Part shown: positions 46,875 to 57,461 of the stretch, piece after piece
Position numbering within the stretch: the stretch's first letter is position 1
How the letters are laid out: every line of letters begins with the position of its first letter
Origin: Polytrichum commune
Taxonomy: Eukaryota; Streptophyta; Polytrichopsida; Polytrichales; Polytrichaceae
Reading direction: 5' to 3'
Assembly (NCBI GenBank): GCA_950295325.1
Contig: OX485808.1
Coordinates: 5,952,501-6,016,500 of the forward strand
Length of the DNA stretch: 64,000 nucleotides
Notes under the pieces: generated by a model
Database searches by the model: none
The model's input: the letters and a program-made list of their open reading frames with translations, nothing else
Told to the model about the DNA's origin: nothing
Position numbers and translations under genes: made by a program

Positions 46875-47320
46875 TACGCTAAATATTGTATGTAGTGTCC
46901 AGTGATCGGGGAGATTTTGGGCATAATCGGTCGAGATCCTAGTGTTTGCAAGTCCAACCGGTTGCATGTTGACATCCTTCGGTTTTCCTTTATTAAATTG
47001 GGGTATATTCTATAAATTCCTCTAAAATGATCAATGATTATTGGTAACTTTCATGCAATCTTGAACTTCAACCAGTTAGTTCTCAAACTCAACCGGTTCA
47101 TCTGTAACTAACTGCCGGTTCTCCCCGATCATAGGTAGTGTCACTTGCTAGATGGAGTTACAATATGCTATATCTTTTTGCTTTTAATGTAATGTTTTAA
47201 CCAAGGAAAGTTATAATGTCCAAACAAACAATTTGACCTTTGTCGAAAAAGAAAGAATATATGCAACAAAGAATTTTGGCATTCCAAATAGCAAGTGTGA
47301 TCAAATACAATGTTTAGTGA
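46875..47320. mobile_element. MITE, family A copy 2, interrupted by a hAT-like MITE
   Basis: Left end CTAAATATTGTATGTAGTGTC and right end CAAATACAATGTTTAGTG are inverted. Without the 235-bp insert and one GTAGTGTC copy, the left arm continues as GTGTCACTTGCTA, matching TAGCAAGTGTGATC at the right. This gives the insertion order directly. Confidence 0.75.
46900..47134. mobile_element. hAT-like MITE, 235 bp, family B copy 1
   Basis: The ends CAGTGATCGGGGAG and (inverted) CTATGATCGGGGAG are flanked by an exact 8-bp duplication, GTAGTGTC (46892-46899 and 47135-47142). An 8-bp duplication and CA-starting TIRs fit hAT. A second copy is at 57228-57461. Confidence 0.85.
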
Positions 47321-47394
47321 AGTCAATACGATACAATATATGTAATAAATGAAAGGCCTTATGTAGCTGAATGTTTCTATTACAATACTAGCTG

Positions 47395-47448
47395 CATAAC
47401 ATTACTCATCACCCACTGATCAAAGAGTGGGTGTTGAGTAATGTTATG
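47395..47448. other. 54-nt near-perfect hairpin
   Basis: Arms 47395-47417 and 47426-47448 (23 bp, one mismatch) enclose the 8-nt loop GATCAAAG. The arm is CATAACATTACTCATCACCC and three more bases. It sits between the family A MITE and the non-LTR element. No role can be given. Confidence 0.7.
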
Positions 47449-48209
47449 TGAATTATTGGTTTGTGTGGTGGGTATCACCAGACACGAAATGTTTGTGCAC
47501 CCAAGTCAATCATCTTAGCACCTACTTATATTAGGTGCTCACCCAAAACGAACCATACATATACCTAGGAATACACCTAACCCCATCATTCAAATGGAAC
47601 TTACAAAAGGAAACAACACTAAAGAAGGTCAAACAACAAAGCCAACTACTAACCAACTCACCGGCTAGCCCACACAAAAAATTAAAATTTTAAACATTGT
47701 TATCAAGCCCCGAATCGCATATGCCTACTACGCTGTTTCATTCTCCAAACCAGAAACTAGACAAGATCATCAGTTAACTAACCAAGAAAATATGCAATAT
47801 ACCCAAAAGCACTGCCAACATCCTCATCCACCTCTCCCATGAAAACTTCGGCATTAATGTAACCTCGTTTCTACCAGACTACATACGCTGCATAGGACAA
47901 CAATTAATACATGCCCTTTATGACCCACGACAATTAGGCATCATCTATCAAGGACTAGCCAAGCACACACTACAAGAGAAACAATGGTTTTTAGTACAGT
48001 GTTTTAGCACGCATGTGCTAATTGGACCAACACTTCATTAAAAAAAAAATCGACATGTTTCTAGTATAAGTGTTGGAAAATAGTCATTATTAACACATTG
48101 ACGCCCCGATAGTGTTTATAGGATGACTCACATCAACATCAAACAATTTGCCCAATAGATTGTGTGAAATTTGGTCGGTAATTTTTAAGGCGTATGTGGA
48201 AAATCACGT

Positions 48210-48770
48210 ACACAGTAAACGATAGATAGTTTCCAGTATATAATAAATAAAAGACCGTTAATAGTAAAATAATATACTATAAATAACAACTAAGACTAGT
48301 ACACCATTAATAGAAATAAAATAATATCATAATAACATAAATAGTAGATAATATACTATATACAATAGATAAAATTAACATAATGAAAGTTTTAAAATAC
48401 TATTTAAAATATATAAAAAAATAAAAAATAAAAAATAAAAAATAAACATCAGACCATTAATAGTAATAATATACTATAAATATTAAATATTAAATATCAT
48501 ACCATAAGTATTAAATAAAATACTATATATAGTAGATAATAATAACATACTAAAATAAATAATATACTATATTATAAACATGGAATATTAGGCAGTACAT
48601 AGTAAATATGATAATATAAACTATAAATACGAGACATTTAATAGTAAATTATAGGGTGTATACAACAAATACTATACTATAAATTATAAGCAATAAATAA
48701 GAGACAATAAATAATTTATGCCGTATATAGTTGATATTATATTGTATACAATAAATAAAAAATGAAGAGT
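48210..48770. repeat. AT-rich degenerate short repeats inside the CACTA element
   Basis: Very AT-rich with irregular recurrence of words such as AATATACTATA, AATAGTAAA and ATAAATA. No strict period. Confidence 0.7.
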
Positions 48771-48825
48771 AACTTGGGGCCTCTATATACAAATGTTTTA
48801 AATACATCTAATGTATCATGCGCGG

Positions 48826-48900
48826 AATGGTGGCTTAGTGGCTAAGGCCTCTATGTGGGAGCCAAGAGGTTCAAGGATCAAACCCCTTGGCCCCCGCCCT
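48826..48900 (+). other. tRNA-like sequence (SINE-like A and B boxes)
   Basis: GGTGGCTTAGTGGCTAAGG resembles a pol III A box region (TGGCTTAGTGG), and AGAGGTTCAAGGATCAAACC some 35 nt on resembles a stretched B box. Acceptor pairing is poor, so it is not a functional tRNA. It could be a relic of a tRNA-derived SINE. Confidence 0.3.
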
Positions 48901-48912
48901 AGGCTTAGCCTA

Positions 48913-49798
48913 CAGTCCACCCTCTATAAGTGTTAACAATTGGGAGTGGTAATATTGTTAACACTTATAGAAATATAGAGTTTAACAAATCAAAACATAA
49001 CACGTATAAATGTAACACAAGTAAAATATTGTTATAATACCAAATGAAGTTCCAAAATACAATTGAGGAGTCTCACTCCTCCATTTACACTCCTCTAGGA
49101 TGGAAGAAGGCATCTATAGAGGTCTGTTGGAGCTGATTCACATGTAGGTGATCAATCTCTTTCTCAAACTTTTCTAATTTCTTGACCAAATGCATAACAT
49201 CAGTAGGCCTCTGCTCAAGATAATGACGTAAAGTTTGAAGTGAAGACAGCACATCCTTGTAACACACAAGGGCTATAGGTTCAGATGCAAGAGTTTCAGT
49301 GTCATCCTCCTCCTCAACAAAGGAATTTGGGTTGAACATCTCCATCAATTCCTCATTGGATGGTTGGTAAGGATTATTCAAGTCAAATTCTCCTCAATAG
49401 CTTTCTAATGGTATGTGATTTGCCCTACAAGTCTGAAATTCGAAAACAACATTCTCAGAAATTCGAACGCTAGTAGACTGGCTCAACCTGCTAGGGTAAA
49501 GTGAGTTGACGAAGGAGGGACATGCAGTCAATATCCTAAACCCTAATAATTTCTAAATGGGGGGTATGTTACAGTATATTACATGTGCTATGTTACAATA
49601 TATTGTATTGTATGGTATTATATAGTATAATAATAAGTTAACAGATATAGAGGGCAAAATTACAAAGAGGGGAGTAGCCAATCACTTAACACTTAACACT
49701 TAACGTTATTGTAGTCTCCCCAAGTAGGGAGTAGAAAAAATGTTAACACTTATGAAATTTTAACACTTATAGAGGTAACACTTATAGAGGGTGGACTG
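48913..49798 (-). mobile_element. pogo/Tigger-like element (Tc1/mariner superfamily), 886 bp, deleted
   Basis: Perfect 23-bp inverted ends start CAGTCCACCCTCTATAAG, flanked by TA (48911-48912 and 49799-49800). The left end also contains a 17-bp hairpin (48924-48970). The minus strand keeps the end of a transposase-like frame. It lies inside the CACTA element, so it came later. CAG termini, a TA target and the PIP-box tail all fit pogo/Tigger. Confidence 0.85.
49085..49381 (-). pseudogene. C-terminal fragment of pogo/Tigger-like transposase
   Basis: A 98-codon minus-strand frame: acidic start, then VLSSLQTLRHYLEQR and a helical stretch, then LQQTSIDAFFHP. QTSIDAFF fits the PCNA-interacting (PIP) box Q-x-x-I-x-x-F-F, known at the C-termini of pogo-like transposases, which thereby couple to replication. 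The DDE catalytic domain is absent, so this is a remnant of a deletion derivative. Confidence 0.6.
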
Positions 49799-51374
49799 TA
49801 CTAGGTAAGTGGCTAGGGACTTAGAACTATAGGTGCTTATAGATGGCAAGGCTCGGGAGGTGAGGATTGGACTTACTAATGATGGATATCTCTTTTAAAA
49901 AATTGGTGTATGCATTATTCAGCATATCAACCAATGATAGCCCTACACATGCATGCACGTTTTAACGTTAAGTAATAATTTAGTGTGGAGCCCGTAAAAC
50001 AATTAGTATATTCAGACATCATAAGCAATGGTCCTAAACATATGTCCAAAGCAACGATCCATGGGGGTGTAGGGCATGGTCCTCCAAAACATGTCGTAGA
50101 CAACACAATTTCTAGTAATATATGTTATTAAGTCACGTATTTGTTTACTTCAATACATGTCATGTTACATGTCTAGATTGTACACAATCTCTAGTAGTGA
50201 CATAGTGGACAAATACGGAGGCTGACTTCACCTCCCTAAATTCAAACAACAAGCGTGTATACGATCACCCATAGCCAAAACACTATTTCTTCTAGAAAGA
50301 GAATATGAAATACTCGTCACCACTGTGATTCGCGCATTCCCCATTAAAAAACCCCACTAGAAAAAGCATGGAGAACCAACACAAATTACGACAATCGGAC
50401 GGAAAACTCCAAAACCAAAACCCAAAAATACCTAGACTATACATGTCTGGCATCACCACACTACCACACTACCACAAATCTAAATCCCAGATACTAAAGC
50501 CATACTCACACTAAAAGAATTCCAAACCACATGCAAGCACATACGTAAAACTATCAAAGAAGCCGTTCAACAAGCCTCAATAGTATTCCCTATCCCACCA
50601 ACACCCACAACACAAATAAACCACCCTTAACATGCACAACAGACACCCCCACAAAATACACATACATTAGACGCCCCCCCTCTCCCACAAACAGCATTAT
50701 GACAAACATTCCAAACCATAATCGATGAAAAAATCAACACCAAAAGAGACAAATGGGGAGCACAAACAATCCAAAGAATGTACATATGCCAATGGCAATT
50801 ACCACAAGGGACCACACAATAATGGCACAAAGAAGAAGAACTACCACACCCGGATAGTATACTATTGGAACATAATATACTATGCATAACATAATACCAC
50901 AAAAAACAAATAGAACAGAAAATGATCCAAACATACGCTAATCTCATCAACCACACCCAATCAAAGGACAACAAATATATACACCCCCCCCTAAAAATCA
51001 CCAAATGTGAACCCAAAATGGTGCCTACATGTGTTCTTAACCCTTTGAAACTATTAGAAGTTATGTTTTAATGTTTTATGATTATTCACAAAAATATAAA
51101 AAGAGTGAGGCTTGAGTGAAGTTATGTTTAGGCCTTAGGCTCATGTGGAGTGATTGATTAGAAGTTTAGCGGTGTGAAGAAAGTTCCTTAGTTAGGTGAG
51201 CATAGTGTGTGGTGAACCAAGGGTAGCTCCTTGAGTTAAATGTTTGAATTAGGATCTATGTTGTTGGTTTAAGAGTTGAAGGCTTAAAGGATAGGATGAG
51301 AGTCTACAAAGTAGGAAGGGATCAAAAGGTTTATCTTGAGCCTTGGGGGTGCTCACCTCCTTCCTTTCACCTCA

Positions 51375-51382
51375 CTATATAA
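51375..51382 (+). promoter_or_regulatory. TATA box of the solo LTR
   Basis: CTATATAA followed by CCCTCACTCTCCCCTCTCTCTC, an arrangement common in plant LTR promoters. It suggests the LTR reads on the plus strand. Confidence 0.55.
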
Positions 51383-51749
51383 CCCTCACTCTCCCCTCTC
51401 TCTCTCCCTCTTTCCTTCGTGCTCCTTGGCACCCCATGTGTTATAAGTGTGGGTGTGTGGGAAGCAAAAGAGGAGCACGTGTGTGTGCAAGGTTTCAAGG
51501 TGAAGAACCAAGACTAATTAGTCTTGAAGTTAGCTTCACATTGTTGGATGTAGTCTTGGATTTAAGGCACTTAGAAACAAGAGCTTAGCTCATAGTGTTC
51601 AATTTCTAGCATTTAGTATTATAGTGTTTAGATTTATAGCGTTTAGACTCATGGTATCTAGATTTATGGCATTTAGATTTATGTTGGATTATTAGTACTT
51701 GATTTTGTGGGTTTTAAGCTGGGTTAGGCCTAAGCTAGGTTTCGGCCTC

Positions 51750-52018
51750 TGCTACTGTTGTGGCCGAAGCCCTGTTACTGTTGTGGCCGAAGCCCTGTTA
51801 CTGTTGTGGCCGAAGCCCTGCTACTGTGGTGGCCGAAGCGCTGCTATAGTTGTGGCCAAAGCTCTGTTACTGTTGTGGCCGAAGCCTTGCTACTGTGGGC
51901 CGAAGCTCTGCTACTGTTGGCCGAAGCTTTGCTACTGTTGTGGCCGAAGCCCTACTACTGTGGGCCGAAGCTCTACTACTGTTGTGGCCGAAGCCCTGTT
52001 ACTGTTGTGCCTAATCTG
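51750..52018 (+). repeat. 23-bp minisatellite, about 11 copies, in the solo LTR
   Basis: Unit core TGTTGTGGCCGAAGCCC. GGCCGAAG recurs with exact 23-bp spacing at first (51763, 51786, 51809), then with shortened units of about 20 bp. The open frames over it are artefacts of the repeat. Confidence 0.9.
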
Positions 52019-52888
52019 GGTTCGGCCAATTAAGTTACGACTAGTTTAAGCTGGGTGCGTGGTTAGTCTAGTTAAGAGGCTAGTTAGTTAGGTCAGTTAG
52101 TTAGACTAGATTGTTAGGCTAGTTGGGTCAAGCTAGTTGGTCAGTGGTCGCATTAAGGTGTGAACTTGTGAAAGAGTTGTGGGGAAATCATGGAAAAGAA
52201 GACGACGACAAGTTATAGAAGTGTTTTTTAACACTTGTATTAAAGACTAACGTGCCTCATGGAATCAACACGCCAAAGCCTCAACGAGGTGTCATGCACT
52301 AGTGAAGAATCGTCAGCCAGGACCAAGCTCGCAAGGGGGAAATCTTGAGGGCATGCGTGACAAAGGCGGTGGGGTGGACTCTTGAGAAAGCCAAGGATGT
52401 ACCTATGCAAGAGGATCACATTAATAAAATGGCATGACCTGAAGTAAGTTGTGAGTCCATCAAGGTGGAACGTACATTTCATGTTACTACAAGTTTCATG
52501 CTACACATGTGATCTCCAAACCCATCACTCGGACTAGGACGCTTAAGGGTGGTGGGTTTGGCCTGACACCAACCTCAAACTATCCACACAAGAGTGCAAT
52601 CCTGACAAAGACATACATACAAACCAACCAACCATCCAAATACAAAACTCCGAAGCTAACATATACGACCATAGAGGGAAATACATGGCCACCGTCACTA
52701 CCAAACGTCTACAATGGCTATGGAATCAATTCTCCCACAATAACCTCACACACCTAAATAATTCCCTACAACCCCCTCCCCAAAACTTTGAAACATAAAT
52801 ATTATGGCTTATACAAAGATACATAACTATACTCCCCAAGAAAAAACCAAAAAAAATACAACCAGAAAACCTACACCACACACTACAC

Positions 52889-53461
52889 TTGGCAATTACT
52901 AAAATACTAATAGAATCCTTTAAAATTACACACTCGTACTACTCATCCCCACTCACATGCCCCCTACAACTCACACAATACTACTCACCTCACAACCGGG
53001 ACAACATTTTTGGCTCCATGGGACATGTGCAATCCTCCAAATGGCAAGGCATTGGCCTGGCATACCCCACAGACCACAACACAACTATAAAAGCCATCCA
53101 ATGGGCCATCACAACAGCCAAAGAAGATACAAATATAATCACCATCCTCATAGTTAATCACAAAGATTGGTCATCACAACAAATCCCACTAACCACAAAT
53201 GTTGACATACACACAATGGCCACCATCCCCCCACATACCATACAATATAACCCCCCACCGGAATGGCCAAAATACTACCAATATATAGAATCATCGCTCA
53301 CATCAATAATCTGCATACATAGCCAAGCAAACCTAACACCCAACCTACAAACTCCACACGAACTAGCACACATATTAAAACACACCACTAACACACACAT
53401 AGACACATATCTCATTAAAACCACAAAACCAAACTATCGCATTAAATTCTCAAACACATGA
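52889..53461 (+). pseudogene. LINE-encoded segment resembling a PCIF1-WW/methyltransferase-like domain
   Basis: 190 open codons with NIFGSMGHVQSSKWQG, then AIQWAITTAKE, TILIVNHKDW, HTMATIPPHTIQYNPPPEW and IICIHSQ. The order (F-G-S, a W-rich stretch, a hydrophobic strand, then a conserved P-P-x-W) recalls PCIF1-type domains as I remember them. No catalytic NPPF-type motif is clear. It lies between the RT and RNase H parts of the LINE in the same orientation, so it is probably part of that polyprotein. The family call is tentative. Confidence 0.35.
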
Positions 53462-53563
53462 AAAAATACACCCAAAAATAATACCCCCACAACAATAAAC
53501 ATCCCCCCAATAACGCTACCAACCAAATACTATCACCGACAACCTCTCAAATATCACCCGCAA

Positions 53564-54346
53564 CATTGCATATACACAAACGGGTCATTTATCCCCCCTT
53601 CTAAAAATTATGAAGGACAAATAAAAGGCAACATGGCAGGCTCTGGAATATATAGCCCCAACAATAACACCCACATATCATAATGATTACCGGGATAGCA
53701 AACTATCCTAAGGGCATAACTAAACGCTATACTCATCGCCATCAAAACCATACAAAAATCTCAAATTGACACACACATATTCACATACAACCTTAACAAC
53801 ATATATTTAATCAATAATCACATACTACATCCAACTTCACAACACCACCACCCTAATAAACTCTTTATAGCAGCCATAATGCATCAAATATACTGGACCC
53901 CACATTTAATCCACATCCACAAAGTACGGGCCCACACGGGCATCATGGGAAATGAAATAGCTAATACATTAGCTAATGAGAGGACGCTTAAGGAAAAACC
54001 ATCAACCATATCCCACATACACCTAGCACATGCCTCACCCTACTGGCTAGCAAGCTGCCCAACATCCACACACAATGGAGCCATTAGAAACATACACAAA
54101 TTCATAATAAAAGCACACGACAACCGCAAATTAGCAAATGCCCAAAACAAATTCCCATACATAGAAAAATGGCTAACTAACAAACAAATAAATCAAAAAC
54201 TCTCCAATCATTCTTGGAAAAATAAAGAAGTAACGGATGCCCAAATCACCCAAACACTAAAATTTAGATATGCCCAATACATGGGCAGCCATAGGAAAAA
54301 CATCTTTTGGCCCCTTAAATTCCAAAACCCCAATTGTACACTATGA
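53564..54346 (+). pseudogene. LINE RNase H domain and following region, catalytically dead
   Basis: YTNGSF (Asn at 53579), a stop where the Glu of A-E-L-N-A-I belongs (53717-53719), FTYNLNNIYLIN (Tyr at 53786) and HTGIMGNEIANTLAN (Asn in place of Asp) line up with the RNase HI pattern D-E-D-D. All four acidic positions are changed. The region from 53879 is open for 155 codons and continues into a helical segment. The order matches the RNase H that follows RT in many plant and algal LINEs. Confidence 0.7.
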
Positions 54347-54531
54347 CACAAAACGACAGAGATACATGGCCCCACTTACTATCAATGTGCGAGCACTTTT
54401 ATTTGAAAGGCCTAAGAATAGCTCGCCACAATAAGGCGGTACAGCTCATCACTCAGACACTACAAGCCAACAAACACACCCGATACTACACTCTGACAAA
54501 CGCAGGCAACCTCAATAACATGAACCAATAA
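54334..54531 (+). pseudogene. LINE C-terminal Cys/His segment
   Basis: DTWPHLLSMCEHFYLKG followed by RIARHNKAVQLI resembles the conserved tail after RNase H in LINE pol (a C..C..H..C region followed by RHN). It lies one frame away from the preceding domain, so a frameshift separates them. Confidence 0.6.
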
Positions 54532-55952
54532 CAAACTGTCCCATAATGGCTAATAGAATGTACATGCCCACAAACAAGTTGCCAATGTCAAGCCAGACTA
54601 AGACCAGATATCCTCTGCATACTAGGCGCCCCAAACCACACTTCAACCCCATTACTACCTTCACACACACATACACAATACAATTCATTGAATTCACATA
54701 CTGCCACGACATATTCCCCGAACATGCCCTCACACAAAAACATGCAAAATACAACCCACTAATCAATAATATACGAAACAAAGGCTGAAAAACAAACCCC
54801 CTTATCACTATTACAGCAGGAGTAAGAGGAGTTATACACGAACAATCCATTGAAAAACTAATTGACCTCAAAATTCCAAAGAATAACATCAAGACTCTCA
54901 TGAAATCAAAATGCCATTAAATACCATATCTATCTTGTACACAACAAAAGGAAACTCGACGACAACCAAACTACTCTCGCACCACCCTAAAATTGGATTG
55001 AACCTTTTAACTAATAGAGCCCACCTCCTAAAAGAGGCATAACCCCTCATGCTACAACATGGTATACCGCGTTAAGCATTTGGATAACGGGCTCATATTC
55101 ATGCCGGTACAATGTACGGGCGTAATTTTTTCTTTTCTTTTCTTTTACGTTAGGTTCCACTTGCACACACAAAGAGTGAAGGTTAGAAACTTGGAATGCA
55201 AGTGAATCCATGGTATCATTAGTTCTATGATAGAACCGATCTAACCGGAAGAAATTCTTGTATTACTTTCAATATTCAAGTTTGGTGGGGCTAGTATCAG
55301 CAAACAAAAGACTACCATACCTATGCCCCCTCCCCACCTGACTTTACCAAATAACCAAAGTCTTTCCTAAAAACCGAGTAAAGCTCCCTCAGTTATAGGG
55401 GACGCATCTAGCTATCCCAATGCACCTACAAGAACTTGTTCCGGAGATTTTCAAGTAGGTTTTAGTTAAGTAGCTTTCACACATGTTCATGGTTTTATCT
55501 ACCAAGCAATAAATGTTGGATAAGTTTTTGTCCCATCCCCAAATCCCTTACTACTCATCTATGTTACCATTAGTTTTTGTTAATGCAGCTCCTCATGCCC
55601 TCATAGCTAAGACTAAAACGCACCCAATGGCACGGGTGGGAGGTGACACTTTTAAAGGTCCTACGTTCTTGCCTCATGTTTAGGTACCGATGGGAGGGTC
55701 GGTGTTGGAGGCTTAAAACCTCCACTTGTAAGCCATGCCACATCATTTGCCAACTAGGCTCGGCACTAGATAATGTTGATGGTGTGAAGGCCGGGTTGTT
55801 AGAACCAACTTTTAGTCTTAGCTAAAGTCGGGTGGGGAGGGGGCATTACTTGCACAACCAGAAGGGCCTGCCCCACCTAACTTTATCTCGGGGTTTTTAG
55901 GGTGGTTTAGGGTTTATTATTTACTCCTTGCACCCACCACCGCATGCAACTA

Positions 55953-56170
55953 CACTGAATATGATATTTAGTGTGACTTACTATGTGGAATTACGCAATG
56001 CTATACCTATTTATTATACATTTCATATTTTACCAACAATTGTTAAATTGGCAGTTTGGACATTATAGAACATTGAAAACTTTACTTAATAAAATAAATT
56101 TAATAGTAAAACAATATAGCCCCGTGCAAATCCAAATAGTAAGCCATACTAAATATTGTATTTGGTGTAC
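55953..56170. mobile_element. MITE, family A copy 3, about 218 bp
   Basis: Left GAATATGATATTTAGTGTGA and right (inverted) CAAATACAATATTTAGTATG, then CTTACTATGTGGAATT versus CTTACTATTTGGATTT, form imperfect TIRs. The interior CAGTTTGGACATTATAGAAC matches copy 1 inverted. Confidence 0.65.
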
Positions 56171-56960
56171 CACTTGAATCGAGCTGGCACACTATGTGGC
56201 AGGTATAAAACACCAAGCCTACCTCCGGCACCTCGCACCCAACTACTCCCGGAAAGCTAAAGCTGCTCTCACCTAGCCATATGATTGGCCGTTGCCAAGT
56301 TTAAAGTAACGGCAATACACCCTAAACTCCGTAATATCAACCCCCCATAATGTCACACACTTTCTAATATCCCGAAACCCTAGGAAACGGATGTTCTTGG
56401 TTCAAATCTCACTCCTTAGTGTCACATTCTCTCCCTTATATCACGAAATTTGTCATTAATGCAAATCATCCAAGAAGTCAATCCACGCCCTCGCATTGCG
56501 TCATGTATCAACATGTGGAGTGTCACCTTCTCAATCTTTATTCTTCTTCTTCTTCCTCTTATGCCACTTGTTGAATGTTGGTGCATGCGTCCGCCACATC
56601 ATCCAGGGAAGGCCAAGCGGAGTGGACCACACTAGTGCACGTGACGGGAGTACAAATTCAAGTTGTCCTCACATCTCCTTTGTGTTGTTCCATAATGTCA
56701 CATGCTACCACTAATTCTCTAGCATCATGCATCCATGTTAACACTACAAAACTTTGTAACATGACATGCACTTTGGTTGCCACAGGCGTGATACTACGGA
56801 GTTTAGAGTGTAGTTCGGGTGCGCCTTAAATTTTAACAACCATGGAGGTTGCCGGAAGCTCACAACATGTGACCAGCGACTTGGAAACACTAGGATTTTG
56901 ATCGTTCATGCCCATAAATCTCCTGGCCACTACATCTCTAGCTTAAGTCACCTTGATTTG

Positions 56961-57105
56961 CATGGTTGTTCATATCCATAACAATGTTATATGAATATGA
57001 TATTATTCCATAGAATATTCTTCATATTTAGTCTCAATGTGGGGAATATTCTATGGACTACTATCAGTGCCACATAATATTGTTATGGATCTAAATAATG
57101 TTATG
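56961..57105. mobile_element. MITE, family C copy 3, about 145 bp
   Basis: ATCCATAACAAT near the left and ATTGTTATGGAT near the right are inverted. The middle carries AATATTCCATAGAATATTC-type arms. It matches the element at 19929. Confidence 0.65.
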
Positions 57106-57227
57106 TTGCCCCAACAAGCATCTCTGCATTCTTGAAAGCCAAATTCGGTCACCTGGATCCAAGGACATTGAAGGGTGTACAGTCTCATAGATGTGACGAT
57201 TTTGGGGCGACCATTGCGATTTTTGGG

Positions 57228-57461
57228 CCGTGATCGGGGGAGATTTTTGGGCATACTAATCGGTTGAGGTCCTTAGTGTTTGCAAGTCCAACCGGTTACA
57301 TGTTGACATCCTTTGGTTTCCCTTTTACTAAATTGGGTATATTCTTCTATAGATTCCTATAAAACGATCCCTAATTCTCCTGCAGTCTTGAACTTCAACC
57401 GCTTATTTCTCAAACTCAACCGGTTCGTCTGTAACCAACTGCCGGTTCTCCCTGATCAAAG
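57228..57461. mobile_element. hAT-like MITE, 234 bp, family B copy 2
   Basis: Internal sequence (TTTGCAAGTCCAACCGGTT, CAACTGCCGGTTCTCC) matches 46900-47134 closely. Flanks TTTTTGGG and TTTTGGGG are 8-bp near-duplicates with one mismatch, consistent with an older insertion. Confidence 0.75.

Larger units (their letters stand above)
47968..50199. mobile_element. CACTA (En/Spm-type) element, non-autonomous, 2232 bp
   Basis: The left end CACTACAAGAGA and the right end (inverted) CACTACTAGAGA are the classic CACTA termini. ACA flanks both sides (47965-47967 and 50200-50202), the 3-bp duplication of this superfamily. Removing the element and one ACA rejoins the LINE frame as GLAKH followed by a VDKYGG segment. 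No CACTA transposase is seen; the interior is AT-rich (48210-48770) and carries a second, nested element. Confidence 0.88.
51032..52505. mobile_element. Solo LTR, 1474 bp, inserted in the LINE
   Basis: Begins TGTTCTTAACCC and ends CATGCTACA (TG...CA), flanked by CATG on both sides (51028-51031 and 52506-52509). It contains a TATA box followed by a CT-rich stretch and a 23-bp minisatellite. There is no internal retrotransposon region, so it is a solo LTR from recombination. Removing it brings the LINE reading direction together. Confidence 0.75.
47545..55140 (+). pseudogene. Decayed non-LTR retrotransposon (LINE), 3' part of pol, with nested insertions
   Basis: The plus strand shows pieces of one pol: 47545-47967 (YLGIHLTPSFKW, SPASPHKKLK, CIGQQLIHALYD: RT thumb region), 50203-51031, 52510-54531. 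Joining across the two insertions at their target duplications keeps the reading direction and texture. Domains after the RT: a PCIF1-like segment (52889-53461), RNase H (53564-53990), and a C-terminal DTWPHLLSMCEH...RHNKA zinc-knuckle-like part (54334-54531). Many stops and shifts show it is dead. The coding strand is rich in A and C and poor in G, consistent with long-term G-to-A decay. A T-rich run at 55129-55145 may be the old 3' end. Confidence 0.75.

Noticed and set aside
48826-48900. Functional tRNA gene
   Set aside because: The acceptor stem does not pair and the T-arm box is stretched; at best a relic.
50627-51016. Minus-strand 129-codon hydrophobic Cys-rich frame
   Set aside because: It is the antisense of the A/C-rich LINE relic; the plus strand has the LINE signal.
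51699-52049. Frames rich in Cys, Tyr and Pro-Lys in the 23-bp minisatellite
   Set aside because: The repeat period is not a multiple of three and two frames are open simply because the unit lacks stops.
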